Source: Lacinutrix sp. WUR7 (GTDB lineage: Bacteria; Bacteroidota; Bacteroidia; Flavobacteriales; Flavobacteriaceae). Taken from it: a DNA stretch of 64,000 bases. The notes beneath the pieces were generated by a model that saw nothing but the letters and a program-made list of their open reading frames with translations, searched no databases and was not told the DNA's origin. This document shows positions 9,160-21,000 of this stretch, one piece after another (within the stretch, counting starts at the first letter, position 1; each line of letters opens with the position of its first letter). Location of the stretch: NCBI RefSeq assembly GCF_016864015.1, contig NZ_CP045067.1, positions 1,709,001 through 1,773,000 of the forward strand, read 5' to 3'. The position numbers were made by a program, and so were the translations under genes.

Positions 9160-9600
9160 ATGAAAAAAATAATACACATAGCAATGCTGTGCCTAACCAC
9201 TATTGCCTTTTCTCAAGAGAAAACAGTAAGACAAACTATTTTTGTAAATACAAGTTGGGAAGGGAAAAGGTGTAATGGTAGTAATGGTTTGTGTTATATA
9301 AGTAGCACAAACAAAGCTCAAGCAAACACACAAATAACCTATAATAAAGAGAACACCATAACTTTAATTATAGATAGAACTAAAATTACAAAAGAGGAAG
9401 AATATAAAATTGTTGGGCAGCACCTAACCGCAACCTCTAAAGTAAATGAATTAACCTTTATAATGGAGGAGGATTTAACGCTAGAAGCAGAAACCAAAAC
9501 AGGTTTGAAAACAGCAAACCATCTAACCAAAATAGCAAAGGGGAATTATCCAGTAGTAATTACAAAAGAGACGTTTACTATAACTTTAAGACTAGAATAA
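9160..9600 (+). CDS. Small secreted protein of unknown function
   Basis: The start at 9160 gives a 146-residue protein with a typical signal peptide (MKKIIHIAMLCLTTIAFSQ, residues 1-19). An in-frame ATG at 9130 is rejected because it lies inside the terminator palindrome and spoils the signal peptide. The mature part (about 127 residues) is rich in Thr, Lys and beta-type sequence, with two cysteines in RCNGSNGLC that could form a small disulfide loop. No family is recognised. Its stop is separated by one base from the next secreted-protein gene, so the two are probably one operon. Confidence 0.7.
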   Translation: MKKIIHIAMLCLTTIAFSQEKTVRQTIFVNTSWEGKRCNGSNGLCYISSTNKAQANTQITYNKENTITLIIDRTKITKEEEYKIVGQHLTATSKVNELTFIMEEDLTLEAETKTGLKTANHLTKIAKGNYPVVITKETFTITLRLE

Positions 9601-9601
9601 T

Positions 9602-10765
9602 ATGGTACAATTTGTAAAACATTTAATAGCAATTATACTCTTGTTCTTTATATCCTATTCTGGTTTTGCACATGTAAAACCAGAAAATGATATAGCTATT
9701 GTTTTAAACGAATTAGAACAAGAAACAAAAGCTGTAACTTCACATTATGATTTGAAAAACACTAGTTTACAGCAAAGACTTATCGTTATAAACACAAAAC
9801 TCGCAACAACAAATAATACAACCAAGCAAGTTGCACTTCTTGTAAAAAAAGACAAATTAAAGGAAGAATTAAATTTAAGCGCTTTATCCGAAGCCAGTGA
9901 TATTAGTAAAATACGCTATTTAAAAGGCTTGCAGATTATTAAAATACTATATGAAAAAACCTTGAGTTTAGATCATCATTTTGCAACCGTGGCTACTTTT
10001 AATGAAATTAATAATTTGAGCAATCCTAACAACTATCCAGAGTTTGCTAAGATGAAAGACGTAATTAGTAGTAAGCAAGATAAAAAAACAGGATTTAACT
10101 TATCTAGCATTTTAGGAGATAATATATATACTTCTGTCGTGCATTCCATAGTATCCTTATTTACAAATTCTAGTTCTAGTCAGATAGAAAAAGAAACAGA
10201 TTTAAAAGATGTCGAATGTATTTTAGATTTTACGTTGCGTATGCATAATGATTTAAATACCATCTATTTTGAAACTGCTTTTTTGCAAAAGAGTAATGAT
10301 AATATTATTATAGAGTTAGAACAGTTATTTGTAGATTTTACAAAACCTATTCAGTATAAAACACCTTTAAAGGAATGCAGAAATGCAGACGATTGGGACG
10401 CTGTTAGAGAAAATCTTAATGGGTTTTTAGAAGAATTAAATAAAGTGATCAGTGACGAGGCACAACGCTATAAAGCGCATAAAATGCAAATAAATCTAGA
10501 GTTTCCTATAGATAGGTTATTGCAATTTATTACCCAATATAATTCGCATATAAATCAAGGTGCAAAATTCTATGAAAAGTTTGGTATTATGCTTAATAGT
10601 TATGAAAATGAAAAGCAATGTGCTTCAAAAATACCTGCAGAGTATAAAACCTTAAAAGAAAATATTAAAATCAGTATTGATAAGTTTAATACGGCTTACA
10701 AACCTGTTGAAATTAATGGAAGTAAAATGAAACAAGTCCTCTACGGAATTAATGAATACGATTAG
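9602..10765 (+). CDS. Secreted, mainly helical protein of unknown function
   Basis: The 387-residue protein begins with a signal peptide (about 1-23, ending SGFAH). The rest is lysine- and glutamate-rich and looks alpha-helical, with long heptad-like stretches around 30-95 and 250-330, and cysteines in pairs spread over the chain (for example VECILDF, LKECRN and KQCASK). No enzyme motif, transmembrane segment after the signal, or sorting domain is seen. It follows the 146-residue secreted protein by one base, so they are likely made together and may act together in the periplasm. I do not recognise a family. Confidence 0.65.
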   Translation: MVQFVKHLIAIILLFFISYSGFAHVKPENDIAIVLNELEQETKAVTSHYDLKNTSLQQRLIVINTKLATTNNTTKQVALLVKKDKLKEELNLSALSEASDISKIRYLKGLQIIKILYEKTLSLDHHFATVATFNEINNLSNPNNYPEFAKMKDVISSKQDKKTGFNLSSILGDNIYTSVVHSIVSLFTNSSSSQIEKETDLKDVECILDFTLRMHNDLNTIYFETAFLQKSNDNIIIELEQLFVDFTKPIQYKTPLKECRNADDWDAVRENLNGFLEELNKVISDEAQRYKAHKMQINLEFPIDRLLQFITQYNSHINQGAKFYEKFGIMLNSYENEKQCASKIPAEYKTLKENIKISIDKFNTAYKPVEINGSKMKQVLYGINEYD

Positions 10766-10891
10766 TTTCTTTATTTCACATAGGAAAAACTACGGAATCA
10801 AATATTAGGTATGTAACGATAGAAACATTAGGTTGTAGATAAGAGTAACATACGACATCAAAATAAAATTAGTTAATTTTGAAATGTCTGA

Positions 10892-10918
10892 AGAATTTTC
10901 TCGACTACTATCGATTAA
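10892..10918 (-). repeat. Degenerate copy of the 26-base TCGAG repeat
   Basis: The sequence around TTTCTCGACTAC followed by ATCGA resembles the minus-strand form of the repeats at 31023 and 49401. It is decayed and the match is partial. Confidence 0.35.
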
Positions 10919-10938
10919 TTAAAAAAAGAAAATAAAAA

Positions 10939-11844
10939 ATGAAAATAGCACATAACCTTTTAGGTTTGTTTTTAGTACTAAATCTTGTAGCATGTAAAGA
11001 AACTACAAAAAAAGAAACAGCTACTAGTACGGAAGTGAAAATAACGGAAGCTGAATATAATATTCCAGATTCTTGGGTGCAAGAAAGAGTTGCAAAAGCA
11101 AATAAAAGACTAAATGCTACAGAAGCAGGTAAAGTGTTATGGAGTGCTATGGAAGCACATGGAGGATTAGATAAATGGTATGGGAATGGTTATTTTTCTA
11201 TGCGTTTTAATTATGAACCAGTAGATGGTAAAGGAATTAGAGATTCTTATCAAACGATAGACACTTGGAGTAATAAGGCAAGACATAATAGTATTACAGA
11301 CACAACATCTATTTTTGGTTGGGATGGTCAAGAAGCTTGGATAAAAGCAAAAGATAGCACATCGTTTGCCTATGATACTAAATTTTGGGCTTTAACACCA
11401 TTGTATTTTTCAGGGCATCCATTTGTCTTGGATGGTGAAGGTGTGAATCTAGAATTATTACCAGAACAGGAATTTCAAGGAACTATGCAAAAGGTAATAA
11501 AAGCGACTTATGATGCAGGTGTAGGTTCTGCTCCAGATGATTATTATATTCTGTATATAAATACAAAGACGAATTTGGTAGACGCCTTTAAATATATTGT
11601 TTCTTATCCAAAGTACTTTCCAAATGGAGGGCACGCACCAGAAAAAATTACGGTTACACAAGGAACGACTACTGTAGACGGAATTGTTTTTGCAACCGGG
11701 TTTAAAACCTATTGGTCAACTAATGATAAAGATGGACTAGGGGAATATATCACTAAAATAAGTGTTAGTGATCTTAGTTTTTCTCCAACTGTAGAAGAGA
11801 ATTTCTTTTCTAAACCAGAAGGAGCAAAAGTGTTAAAGAATTAG
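10939..11844 (+). CDS. Lipoprotein of unknown function (possibly DUF6503-like)
   Basis: The 301-residue protein has a lipoprotein signal peptide with lipobox LVAC and the modified cysteine at residue 19, so it should be anchored to the envelope, probably in the outer membrane. The motif AHGGLDKW near residue 73 and the following beta-rich sequence resemble flavobacterial proteins grouped as DUF6503, which look like lipoprotein-carrier folds; that assignment is from memory and tentative. It stands alone with its own A-rich leader and a strong terminator after it. No enzyme motif is visible. Confidence 0.7.
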   Translation: MKIAHNLLGLFLVLNLVACKETTKKETATSTEVKITEAEYNIPDSWVQERVAKANKRLNATEAGKVLWSAMEAHGGLDKWYGNGYFSMRFNYEPVDGKGIRDSYQTIDTWSNKARHNSITDTTSIFGWDGQEAWIKAKDSTSFAYDTKFWALTPLYFSGHPFVLDGEGVNLELLPEQEFQGTMQKVIKATYDAGVGSAPDDYYILYINTKTNLVDAFKYIVSYPKYFPNGGHAPEKITVTQGTTTVDGIVFATGFKTYWSTNDKDGLGEYITKISVSDLSFSPTVEENFFSKPEGAKVLKN

Positions 11845-11866
11845 TTTTAATAACGAATAGTATAAT

Positions 11867-11906
11867 AAAAGCCTTAGTAATCCTCCTGTGATTACTAAGG
11901 CTTTTT
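11867..11906 (+). terminator. Intrinsic terminator after the lipoprotein gene
   Basis: A perfect 16-bp stem (11867-11882 with 11890-11905) with a seven-base loop is followed by T residues. Confidence 0.92.
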
Positions 11907-12008
11907 GTTTTTAACAGGTTTTATTTGCTTCCATATGAAGGGGTTTATTACATCCGTTATTATACTATTTCTGTTTGCTTTTTTCTATGCTCTGTTCTAC
12001 TAATAGTT

Positions 12009-12016
12009 TATATTTG
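12009..12016 (+). promoter_or_regulatory. Promoter -7 box for maeB
   Basis: TATATTTG matches the Bacteroidota consensus TAnnTTTG and lies 26 bases before the maeB start. No clear -33 box was found at the usual distance. Confidence 0.5.
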
Positions 12017-12041
12017 CTAGTTCCATAAAACGATAGTAATT

Positions 12042-14348
12042 ATGAGTAAACAAAGCAAAAGAAGAGAAGCTTTAGTATATCACGCAAAGCCAACTCCAGG
12101 AAAGATAGAAGTAGTACCTACAAAAAAATATACAACACAAAGAGACTTGTCTTTAGCGTATTCGCCAGGTGTAGCAGAGCCTTGTTTAGAAATAGAAAAA
12201 GATAAAGAAAACGCTTATAAGTATACCGCAAAAGGTAATCTTGTAGCGGTAATATCTAACGGAACAGCAGTTTTAGGATTAGGTAATATTGGTCCGGAAG
12301 CATCCAAACCAGTGATGGAAGGAAAAGGACTTCTGTTTAAAATATTTGCAGGAATAGATGTTTTTGATATTGAAGTAGACACCGAAAATGTTGAAGAATT
12401 TATAGCTACTGTTAAAAATATAGCGCCAACTTTTGGAGGAATTAATCTAGAAGATATCAAAGCTCCCGAAGCTTTCGAAATTGAAAGACGCTTAAAAGAA
12501 GAGTTAGATATTCCGGTAATGCATGACGACCAACATGGTACAGCAATCATTTCCGCGGCAGCATTATTAAATGCATTAGAACTTTCAGAAAAAAAGATTG
12601 AAAATGCTAGAATAGTGGTTAGTGGTGCTGGAGCCGCGGCAATTTCATGTACGCGATTGTATCAAGCCTTTGGTGCAAAACGCGAAAATATTGTCATGGT
12701 AGATAGTAAAGGTGTGATTCGTGATGATAGAGATAATCTAACCTCACAAAAAGCAGAATTTGCAACCCATAGAAAAATTGACACCTTAGACCAAGCAATG
12801 GAAGATGCAGATGTGTTTATTGGTTTGTCAAGGGCAGATGTGGTAACACCAAGCATGTTAAAAGTCATGGCCAAAAACCCAATAGTTTTTGCAATGGCTA
12901 ATCCAGATCCAGAAATAAGCTATCAACTAGCAGTAGATACTAGAGATGATATTATTATGGCAACAGGTAGAAGTGACCATCCTAATCAAGTGAATAATGT
13001 ACTAGGATTTCCATTTATTTTTAGAGGTGCTTTAGATGTTCGAGCTACTGCAATTAACGAAGCTATGAAAATGGCAGCAGTTAAAGCGCTAGCAGAATTA
13101 GCAAAAGAAGCCGTTCCTGAACAAGTAAATATTGCTTACGGCGAAACTAGATTAACATTTAGTAAAGAGTATATTATCCCAAAACCTTTTGATCCTCGTT
13201 TAATAACAACGGTTCCTCCAGCTGTAGCAAAAGCAGCTATGGAAAGTGGTGTAGCAAAAGAACCAATAGAAGATTGGCAAAAATATGAAGACGAATTATT
13301 AGATCGTCTTGGTAGTGATAATAAAATAGTTAGGCTTTTATTAAATAGAGCCAAAACAAACCCAAAGCGTGTAGTATTTGCTGAAGCAGATCAATTAGAT
13401 GTTTTAAAAGCGGCACAAATTGTATATGAAGAAGGGATTGCACATCCAATTCTTTTAGGAAGAAGAGATGAAATTGAAAGACTAAAAGAAGAAATAGAGT
13501 TTGATGCAGATGTGTTAATTATCGATCCTAAATCGGACGAAGAATTAGAACGTAAAAACAGATATGCAGATGCCTATTGGCAACAACGTAAACGTAGAGG
13601 AATTACATTGTATTCTTCGCAAAAAATTATGCGTGAGCGTAACTATTTTGCAGCCATGATGGTGAATGAAGGCGATGCAGATGCACTTATTTCTGGTTAT
13701 TCTAGAAGTTATCCTTCGGTAGTAAAACCAATGTTAGAACTTATTGGGATGGCACACGGAACAACGCGTGTTGCTACTACCAATTTAATGATGACCAAAC
13801 GCGGACCTTTATTTTTAAGTGATACCGCAATTAATATTGATCCAACAGCAAAAGATCTAGCGATTATTGCGCAAATGACTGCTAGAACAGTAAAAATGTT
13901 TGGTATGGATCCTGTGATGGCAATGACTAGTTATTCTAACTTTGGTTCTTCCACAAATGAGAAAGCTTCCAAAGTAAGAGATGCAGTTACTATACTTCAT
14001 AAAGCATACCCAGAAATGGCAGTAGATGGTGAATTGCAAACCGATTTTGCTTTAAATAGTGAAAAAATTAAAGAAGTTTTTCCTTTTTCTAAATTAGCTG
14101 GAAAAAAAGTAAATACGTTGATTTTTCCTAATCTAGATGCAGCAAATATTACGTACAAATTATTAAAAGTGCTTAATAAAGCAGATTCTATTGGGCCAAT
14201 AATGATGGGAATGCGCAAGCCTGTTCATATTCTTCAGCTTGGTGCAAGTGTAGACGAAATTGTAAACATGACTGCAATTGCTGTTATTGATGCACAAGAA
14301 AAAGAAAAATGGAAATTAAAACAGAAGAAAAAGTTAAGTAACATGTAA
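12042..14348 (+). CDS. maeB: NADP-dependent malic enzyme with C-terminal phosphotransacetylase-like domain
   Basis: The enzyme converts malate to pyruvate and CO2 with reduction of NADP. Residues 1 to about 400 form the malic enzyme part, with SLAYSPGVAEPC, the GNLVAVISNGTAVLGLGNIG stretch, the DDQHGTA metal/substrate motif and a VVSGAGAAA dinucleotide-binding loop. Residues from about 430 to 768 form a phosphate acetyltransferase-like domain, which in characterised MaeB proteins is regulatory and binds acetyl-CoA rather than being a full transacetylase. The 768-residue length is normal for this fusion. The gene has its own promoter box and lies upstream of ruvA and sprA, a neighbourhood I recall from other Flavobacteriaceae. 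Confidence 0.95.
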   Translation: MSKQSKRREALVYHAKPTPGKIEVVPTKKYTTQRDLSLAYSPGVAEPCLEIEKDKENAYKYTAKGNLVAVISNGTAVLGLGNIGPEASKPVMEGKGLLFKIFAGIDVFDIEVDTENVEEFIATVKNIAPTFGGINLEDIKAPEAFEIERRLKEELDIPVMHDDQHGTAIISAAALLNALELSEKKIENARIVVSGAGAAAISCTRLYQAFGAKRENIVMVDSKGVIRDDRDNLTSQKAEFATHRKIDTLDQAMEDADVFIGLSRADVVTPSMLKVMAKNPIVFAMANPDPEISYQLAVDTRDDIIMATGRSDHPNQVNNVLGFPFIFRGALDVRATAINEAMKMAAVKALAELAKEAVPEQVNIAYGETRLTFSKEYIIPKPFDPRLITTVPPAVAKAAMESGVAKEPIEDWQKYEDELLDRLGSDNKIVRLLLNRAKTNPKRVVFAEADQLDVLKAAQIVYEEGIAHPILLGRRDEIERLKEEIEFDADVLIIDPKSDEELERKNRYADAYWQQRKRRGITLYSSQKIMRERNYFAAMMVNEGDADALISGYSRSYPSVVKPMLELIGMAHGTTRVATTNLMMTKRGPLFLSDTAINIDPTAKDLAIIAQMTARTVKMFGMDPVMAMTSYSNFGSSTNEKASKVRDAVTILHKAYPEMAVDGELQTDFALNSEKIKEVFPFSKLAGKKVNTLIFPNLDAANITYKLLKVLNKADSIGPIMMGMRKPVHILQLGASVDEIVNMTAIAVIDAQEKEKWKLKQKKKLSNM

Positions 14349-14419
14349 GTATTTTACCGATTAAATTAACATTTTATTGTGATTTAACATATCACAATGG
14401 TATTGCACAATAATTTTAT

Positions 14420-14427
14420 TACATTTG
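14420..14427 (+). promoter_or_regulatory. Promoter -7 box for ruvA-sprA
   Basis: TACATTTG matches TAnnTTTG, 22 bases before the ruvA start. It is likely to drive ruvA and the closely linked sprA. Confidence 0.5.
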
Positions 14428-14449
14428 AGAGTTTAATGCGAACTTTTAC

Positions 14450-15031
14450 ATGATTACACACATACAAGGAAAATTAGTAGAGAAAAATCCAACAGATGTT
14501 GTTATAGACTGCAATGGAGTAGGTTATATGCTTAATATTTCTTTACATACATATTCTCAAATACCAGATCAAGAAAACCTAAAATTGTATACGCATCTTC
14601 AAGTGAAAGAAGATTCGCATACTTTATTTGGGTTTTCTTCATTAGCAGAAAGAGAAATGTTTAAATTGCTAATATCTGTAAGTGGTATTGGTGCAAGTAT
14701 TGCACGTACTATGCTTTCTTCATTAACGCCAAAACAGGTTAGAGAAGGAATAGCAATTGGAGATGTAGCTTTAATTCAATCTATAAAAGGAATTGGAGCA
14801 AAAACAGCACAACGTGTTATATTAGATTTAAAAGACAAGGTTTTAAAGATTTATGATATTGATGAAGTTTCAGTATCTCAAAACAATACAAGTAAAGATG
14901 AAGCGTTATCTGCTTTAGAAGTTCTTGGTTTTAATAAAAAGCAGGCAGAGCGTGTGGTGGATAAAGTTATTGCTATCCAGCCAGATGCTACCGTAGAAGT
15001 AATTATAAAACAAGCTTTAAAAAATTTATAA
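14450..15031 (+). CDS. ruvA: Holliday junction DNA helicase subunit RuvA
   Basis: RuvA binds Holliday junctions as a tetramer and loads RuvB. The 193-residue protein has the N-terminal OB-fold (MITHIQGKLVEKNP start, DCNGVGYMLN), two helix-hairpin-helix motifs (VSGIGASIA and IKGIGAKTAQ), and a C-terminal domain III (EALSALEVLGFNKKQAE) that contacts RuvB. Length and start are typical. It ends six bases before the sprA start codon, so sprA translation probably depends on the same transcript. The ruvB gene lies 9 kb upstream on the same strand. Confidence 0.96.
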   Translation: MITHIQGKLVEKNPTDVVIDCNGVGYMLNISLHTYSQIPDQENLKLYTHLQVKEDSHTLFGFSSLAEREMFKLLISVSGIGASIARTMLSSLTPKQVREGIAIGDVALIQSIKGIGAKTAQRVILDLKDKVLKIYDIDEVSVSQNNTSKDEALSALEVLGFNKKQAERVVDKVIAIQPDATVEVIIKQALKNL

Positions 15032-15037
15032 TAAGAT

Positions 15038-18000
15038 TTGAATACAACTAACTATAAGTCCGCAATCGAAATTAAAACGCAACTTTTTACTATAGCTGCA
15101 ATTTTATTGTCTTTTGTAGCTTGGTCACAAGAACCAACACCGCAAGATTCTACAAGCACAGGGTACAGTTTAGGTAATTTGCAAATGCCTAATCCTACCA
15201 GTATTGTTTCGCAATACACCTATGACCCTGTTACAGATAGATATATTTATACAGAATCTGTAGGAACATTCAATATTAACTATCCGGTAATTTTAACTCC
15301 AAAAGAATTTCAAAGTCTAGTTGCAAAAGAAAATCAAAGAAGCTACTACAAACAAAAAATAGATGCTTTTGATGGTAAAAAAGAAGGAAGTGAAGAGGAA
15401 CAAAAAAACCTATTGCCAGAATTTTATGTAAACTCCGGGCTTTTTGAAACTATTTTTGGAAGTAATACCATTGAAGTGGTGCCACAAGGATCTGTAGAAA
15501 TGGATTTAGGAGTGCTATTCACCAAACAAGATAATCCTTCATTTTCTCCTAGAAATAGAAGTAATTTTACTTTTGATTTTGATCAACGTATTAGCTTAAG
15601 TTTATTAGGAAAAGTAGGAACGCGTTTGCAAGTAACAGCAAACTATGATACAGAATCTACTTTCGATTTTCAAAATTTAGTAAAGTTAGAATACACACCA
15701 ACGGAAGATGATATTATTCAAAAAATAGAAGTAGGTAACGTAAGTATGCCACTTAATAGTTCTTTAATTACGGGAGCACAAAGTTTATTTGGTGTAAAAA
15801 CACAATTGCAATTTGGTAAAACTACCATTACAGCCGTTTATTCTGAACAAAAATCAGATACTAAAACCGTAGTTGCTCAAGGAGGAGGAACATTGGAAGA
15901 GTTCGACTTTTATGCTAGAGACTATGATGAAAACAGACACTTCTTTTTAGCACATTATTTTAGAGATAATTATGATAATGCCTTAAATAACTATCCTTTT
16001 ATAAACTCCCAAGTACAAATTACTAGAATAGAAGCTTGGATTACAAATAGAAGTAACAGAACAGAAAACGTAAGAAATATTGTTGCATTACAAGATTTAG
16101 GAGAATCCAATCCAAATAATATAGGTTCTACTGTAAATATCCTAGATCCGAATCCAAATGCATATCCAGATAATGATAATAATGCTTTCGATCCAACAAA
16201 CATTGGCGGAGGAGGATCTCAGCTTAATGATCTAATTAGAGATATTGCTACTGTACAAAATGGTATTACAGTTCCAGGTGTTTCTGAAGGAGCAGATTAT
16301 GCAAAACTAGAAAACGCAAGAAAACTATTAGAAGGGCAAGAGTATGTGTTAAATACGCAATTAGGTTATATTTCTTTAAACCAACGTTTAAATAATGATG
16401 AAGTATTAGCCGTTGCCTTTCAATTTACCGTGGCAGGAGTAGTATATCAAGTTGGTGAATTTGCAAATGATGGTGTAGATGCTACTGGAGTTACTACAGA
16501 TGTGGACGGAAACGTTACATCGGTTACCAATAACAACTTAGTTTTAAAATTAATAAAAAGTCCAATTACATCTACTTCCCAACCAATTTGGGATTTAATG
16601 ATGAAAAATATTTATGATACAGGAGCGTATCAATTAAGTCAAGAAGATTTTAAATTAAATATTTTTTATAACGAAGGTTCTCCAGTAAACTTTATTACGC
16701 CAGAAGGCGGAACTTTTGGTGTAGATATTAATGGGAGTATTATAACTGCAAGTACACCTTCAGAAGATTTAATAGAAAATAATCCTTTACTTCGTCTGTT
16801 TCATTTAGACAAATTGAACTACAATAATGATCCGCAAGTTGGTGGAGATGGTTTCTTCGATTTTGTTTCTGGGATTACCGTAATTCCGCAAAACGGAAAA
16901 ATTGTATTTACAAAAGTGGAGCCTTTTGGTGAGTATATATTTGATAAACTTTCTTTAGGAACAGAAGATTATGAAATGTCAACGTCATATAATCCTAATC
17001 AGGCAAAATTTGTATATGATATCCTATATAAAGAAACCAAAACCGCTGCTTTAGAGGAAGTAGAGAAAAATAAATTCCAAATTAATGGGCGTTATACATC
17101 CTCTGGTAGTGGAGGAGGTATTTCCATTGGTGCGTTTAATGTGCCAAGAGGTTCTGTGGTTGTTACAGCTGGAGGGCGTGTTTTAGTAGAAGGTATCGAT
17201 TATACCGTAAACTATCAATTAGGTACCGTGCAAATTTTAGACGAAGCGCTAAAAGCATCCAATACACCAATTCAAGTATCTACAGAGAATAATTCTATTT
17301 TCGGACAAACATCAAAGCGTTTTTTCGGATTAAATGTAGAGCATAAGTTTAATGAAAATTTTGTTATTGGTGCAACTTATATAGGGTTAAAAGAAAGGCC
17401 GGTAACCCAAAAAGCAAACTACAATAGTGAGCCAATAAACAATCAAATTTATGGTTTAAATGTAAACTACTCTACAGAAGTTCCTTTTCTAACTAGATTA
17501 GTAAATAAACTACCAAATATTGATACCGATGCACCTTCTAACTTTTCCATAAGAGGAGAAGTTGCTGCATTAAAACCAGGATCGCCTAGCGGAACAGATT
17601 TTGATGGAGAAGCAACTTCTTATATAGATGATTTTGAAGGGTCACAAAGTGCAATAGATTTAAAATCGGCTAGTTCTTGGTACTTATCTAGTAGACCAAA
17701 AGGATTAACATCACCAGGTTCTTCAGAAGATAATGTAATTCAAAATGGTTTTGGTAGAGCAATGTTAAACTGGTATCATGTAGATCCAATTTTTTATAGT
17801 AGCAGTAGACCAGATGGGATTAGTGATGATGATATGTCTGGTTTATATTCTTCAAGAGTATTTATTAATGAACTTTTCCCGCAACAAGATATAGCACAAG
17901 GACAAACAACCGTTTTAAATACGTTAGACTTGGCTTACTATCCGGAAGAACGTGGTCCTTATAACTTTGAACTAGGAGCTCAAAGTGGTACTTTAAATAC

Positions 18001-21000
18001 ACCTCAAAATTCTTGGGCAGGAATTTCACGACAACTTACTTCTACAGATTTTGAGCAAGCAAATGTAGAATATATTGAGTTTTGGTTACAAGATCCTTTT
18101 CAGGAAAACACTACCAATCCAGGAGGTAAATTAGTGTTTAATCTTGGTAATATTTCAGAAGATATTATTAAAGATGGTAGAAAAATATATGAAAATGGTT
18201 TACCACAAGATGGTAATATTGCTTTAGGAACTACAAGTACAAGTTGGGGAACCGTTGTACCACAAAATCAATCTTTAATTTATGCCTTTGATACCACAGG
18301 GCAGGAACGTACCAATCAAGATGTTGGTTATGATGGGCTTGATGATAGTGAAGAAGCTGTTCTTCCTCCAAATTTTATAGATGATCCAGTATTAGATGAT
18401 ATTTATCGTCCTTTTAGAGGGTTGGATGATCCTTCAAATGATAACTACTCTTACTTTTTAAATACAGATGGAGATGTTTTTGAAAGATATAAACGTTATA
18501 ATGGAGTAGATGGTAATTCACCAGATACCTTTAGTGATACCAACAGAGGAAGCTCTACACAACCAGATGTTGAAGATATTAATAGAGATAACACAATGAA
18601 TACCATTGATGGTTATTTTGAATATGAGCTAGATATTACTCGTGCAACGTTAAATGTAGATAGTAATCCGTTAATTGTAGATTCTAAAGTAGCATCTAGA
18701 AATATGCCAAACGGAACATCACAAACCGTAAATTGGTATCAATTTAGGGTTCCTATTTCAGAACCTACAACAGATCAAGGAGGTGATATTCGTTCTATGC
18801 GTTTTGCACGTATGTATGTTAAAGAGTTTACAGAGCCTACATTTTTTAGATTTGGTTCTTTAGATTTAGTACGTAGTGAATGGAGAAGGTACTCGCAAAC
18901 CTTAGATTTAGATGATGTAGATCCTACAGATGATGATACTAATTTTAGTATTGGTGTAATTAGTACTTTAGAAAATGATGGGGATTATGATTCTCCTCCA
19001 GGAGTAGATCCAGAAGAATTATATAACAACAATACCGTAATTAGACAAAACGAACAATCCTTAGTGGTTAATGTTTGCGATTTGGAAGAAGAAGATGCAA
19101 GGGCTGTTTACAAAAATATAAATGTAGATATGAGGCAGTATAAACAACTTAAAATGTTTATGCATGCAGAAGCAGGAGAAGATTTTTCTTCTTTATCCGA
19201 CGGAGAATTAGTTGGTTTTATAAGAATGGGTAATGACCTTTCACAAAACTATTACCAAATTGAAGTACCTCTTGTAGTATCAACAGGTAGATCTAGAACA
19301 GATCTTTGGCCTGAAGCTAATGAGTTAAATATTGAATTAGCGCTTTTACAAGAAATGAAAGCAAAAGCTATTTCAGATAATTTTAGTGCAACAGAAGCTA
19401 CCTTTTATGATGTTATAGACGGAAACTTAAGTGAGAATGCGGTTGCAGAATTTTCAGATTATGTAGTTGGACAACAACGTGTAGCAATATTTGGTAATCC
19501 TAATTTTGGAGACATAAGAAGTTTAATGGTTGGTGTTAAAAACGCTAGTACGACAGAAAAATGTGGGGAAATTTGGTTTAATGAGCTTCGTCTTGCAGAA
19601 ATGGATAATGAAGGTGGTTGGGCAACTGTAGTAAGTGCAGATGCAAACATTGCAGATTTTGCAAATGTTAGCGCAACAGGTAGATATAGCACTTCTGGTT
19701 TTGGTTCTATAGAACAAGGACCTCAAGAGCGTAGTCTAGAAGATGTGCAACAATATGATGTAGTTACCAATATAAACGCAGGGCAGTTGTTACCAAAAAA
19801 ATGGGGAATTCAAATCCCATTTAATTATGGCCAAGGAGAGGAAAGTATTACTCCTAAATACGATCAACTTTACGAAGATATTGAGTTGCAAACAAGAATA
19901 GATGCGGCAACAACTAACGAGGAAAAAGAAACTATTAGAGAGCAATCTGAAACTTATACTAAAAGAAAGAGTATCAATTTTATTGGTGTAAGAAAAAATA
20001 GAACTACAGACAAAAAACCGCAATTCTATGATGTAGAAAACTTAACATTAAGTTACTCTTATAACAAAGTAGAGCATCGTGATTTTGAAATAGAACGCTC
20101 TCTAGACCAACAAGTGCGAACAGGAGCAACTTATGCTTATAGTTTTGCGCCATTTTCTATAGAACCATTTAAAAAGAACGATTCTTTATTTACTGGAAAA
20201 TACTGGAAAATATTAAAAGATTTTAATATCAACCCTTTACCTTCAAGCTTTACCGTTAATTCTAATTTTAACAGACAGTTTAATAAACAGAAATTTAGAG
20301 ACATAGATTTAGGAGGTTCTAATATAGGTTTAGAAGAATTATATAAAAGAAATTACACCTACGATTTTCAATATACATTAAATTTCAATCTAACAAAATC
20401 ATTAAGTTTAGACTTTACTTCTTCAAGTGATAAAATTGTAAGAAACTATTATATTGATGATGAGTTAAACGGAAGACAAGATCCAGAATTAACCGTTTGG
20501 GATGGCTTTTTCGATTTTGGAGACCCAAACAGATTATACCAAAAACTTGGCGTAAACTACCAATTGCCTATAAATAAAATACCAACCTTTAGCTTTATTG
20601 ATGCAACATATACTTATAGTGGTGAGTTTCAATGGCAAAAAGGATCTGATTTATATGGGGATATAGAGTATGTAGATGCCAGTGGTGGAGGATTGTCTGG
20701 AACGTATGATTTAGGAAATTCTATTTCTAATGCAAGTCAGCATAATATTAATACATCTTTAGATATGAAAAAGTTGTATAAATATATTGGGATATCGCAA
20801 AAAAAATCTAGAACCAGTAGTAAAATTAGTAGACCGCAAAGAGCAACACCTCCTGGTGCAGAGGATAAAACAAAAAAACCGAAACAAGCTAAGAAAACAG
20901 GAAAACTAGCAAATTTCGGAATAGGCTTATTGACAAGTGTAAAACGTATTCAGTTAAATTATAACGAAGCTAATGGTACGTATCTTCCAGGTTATAAACA

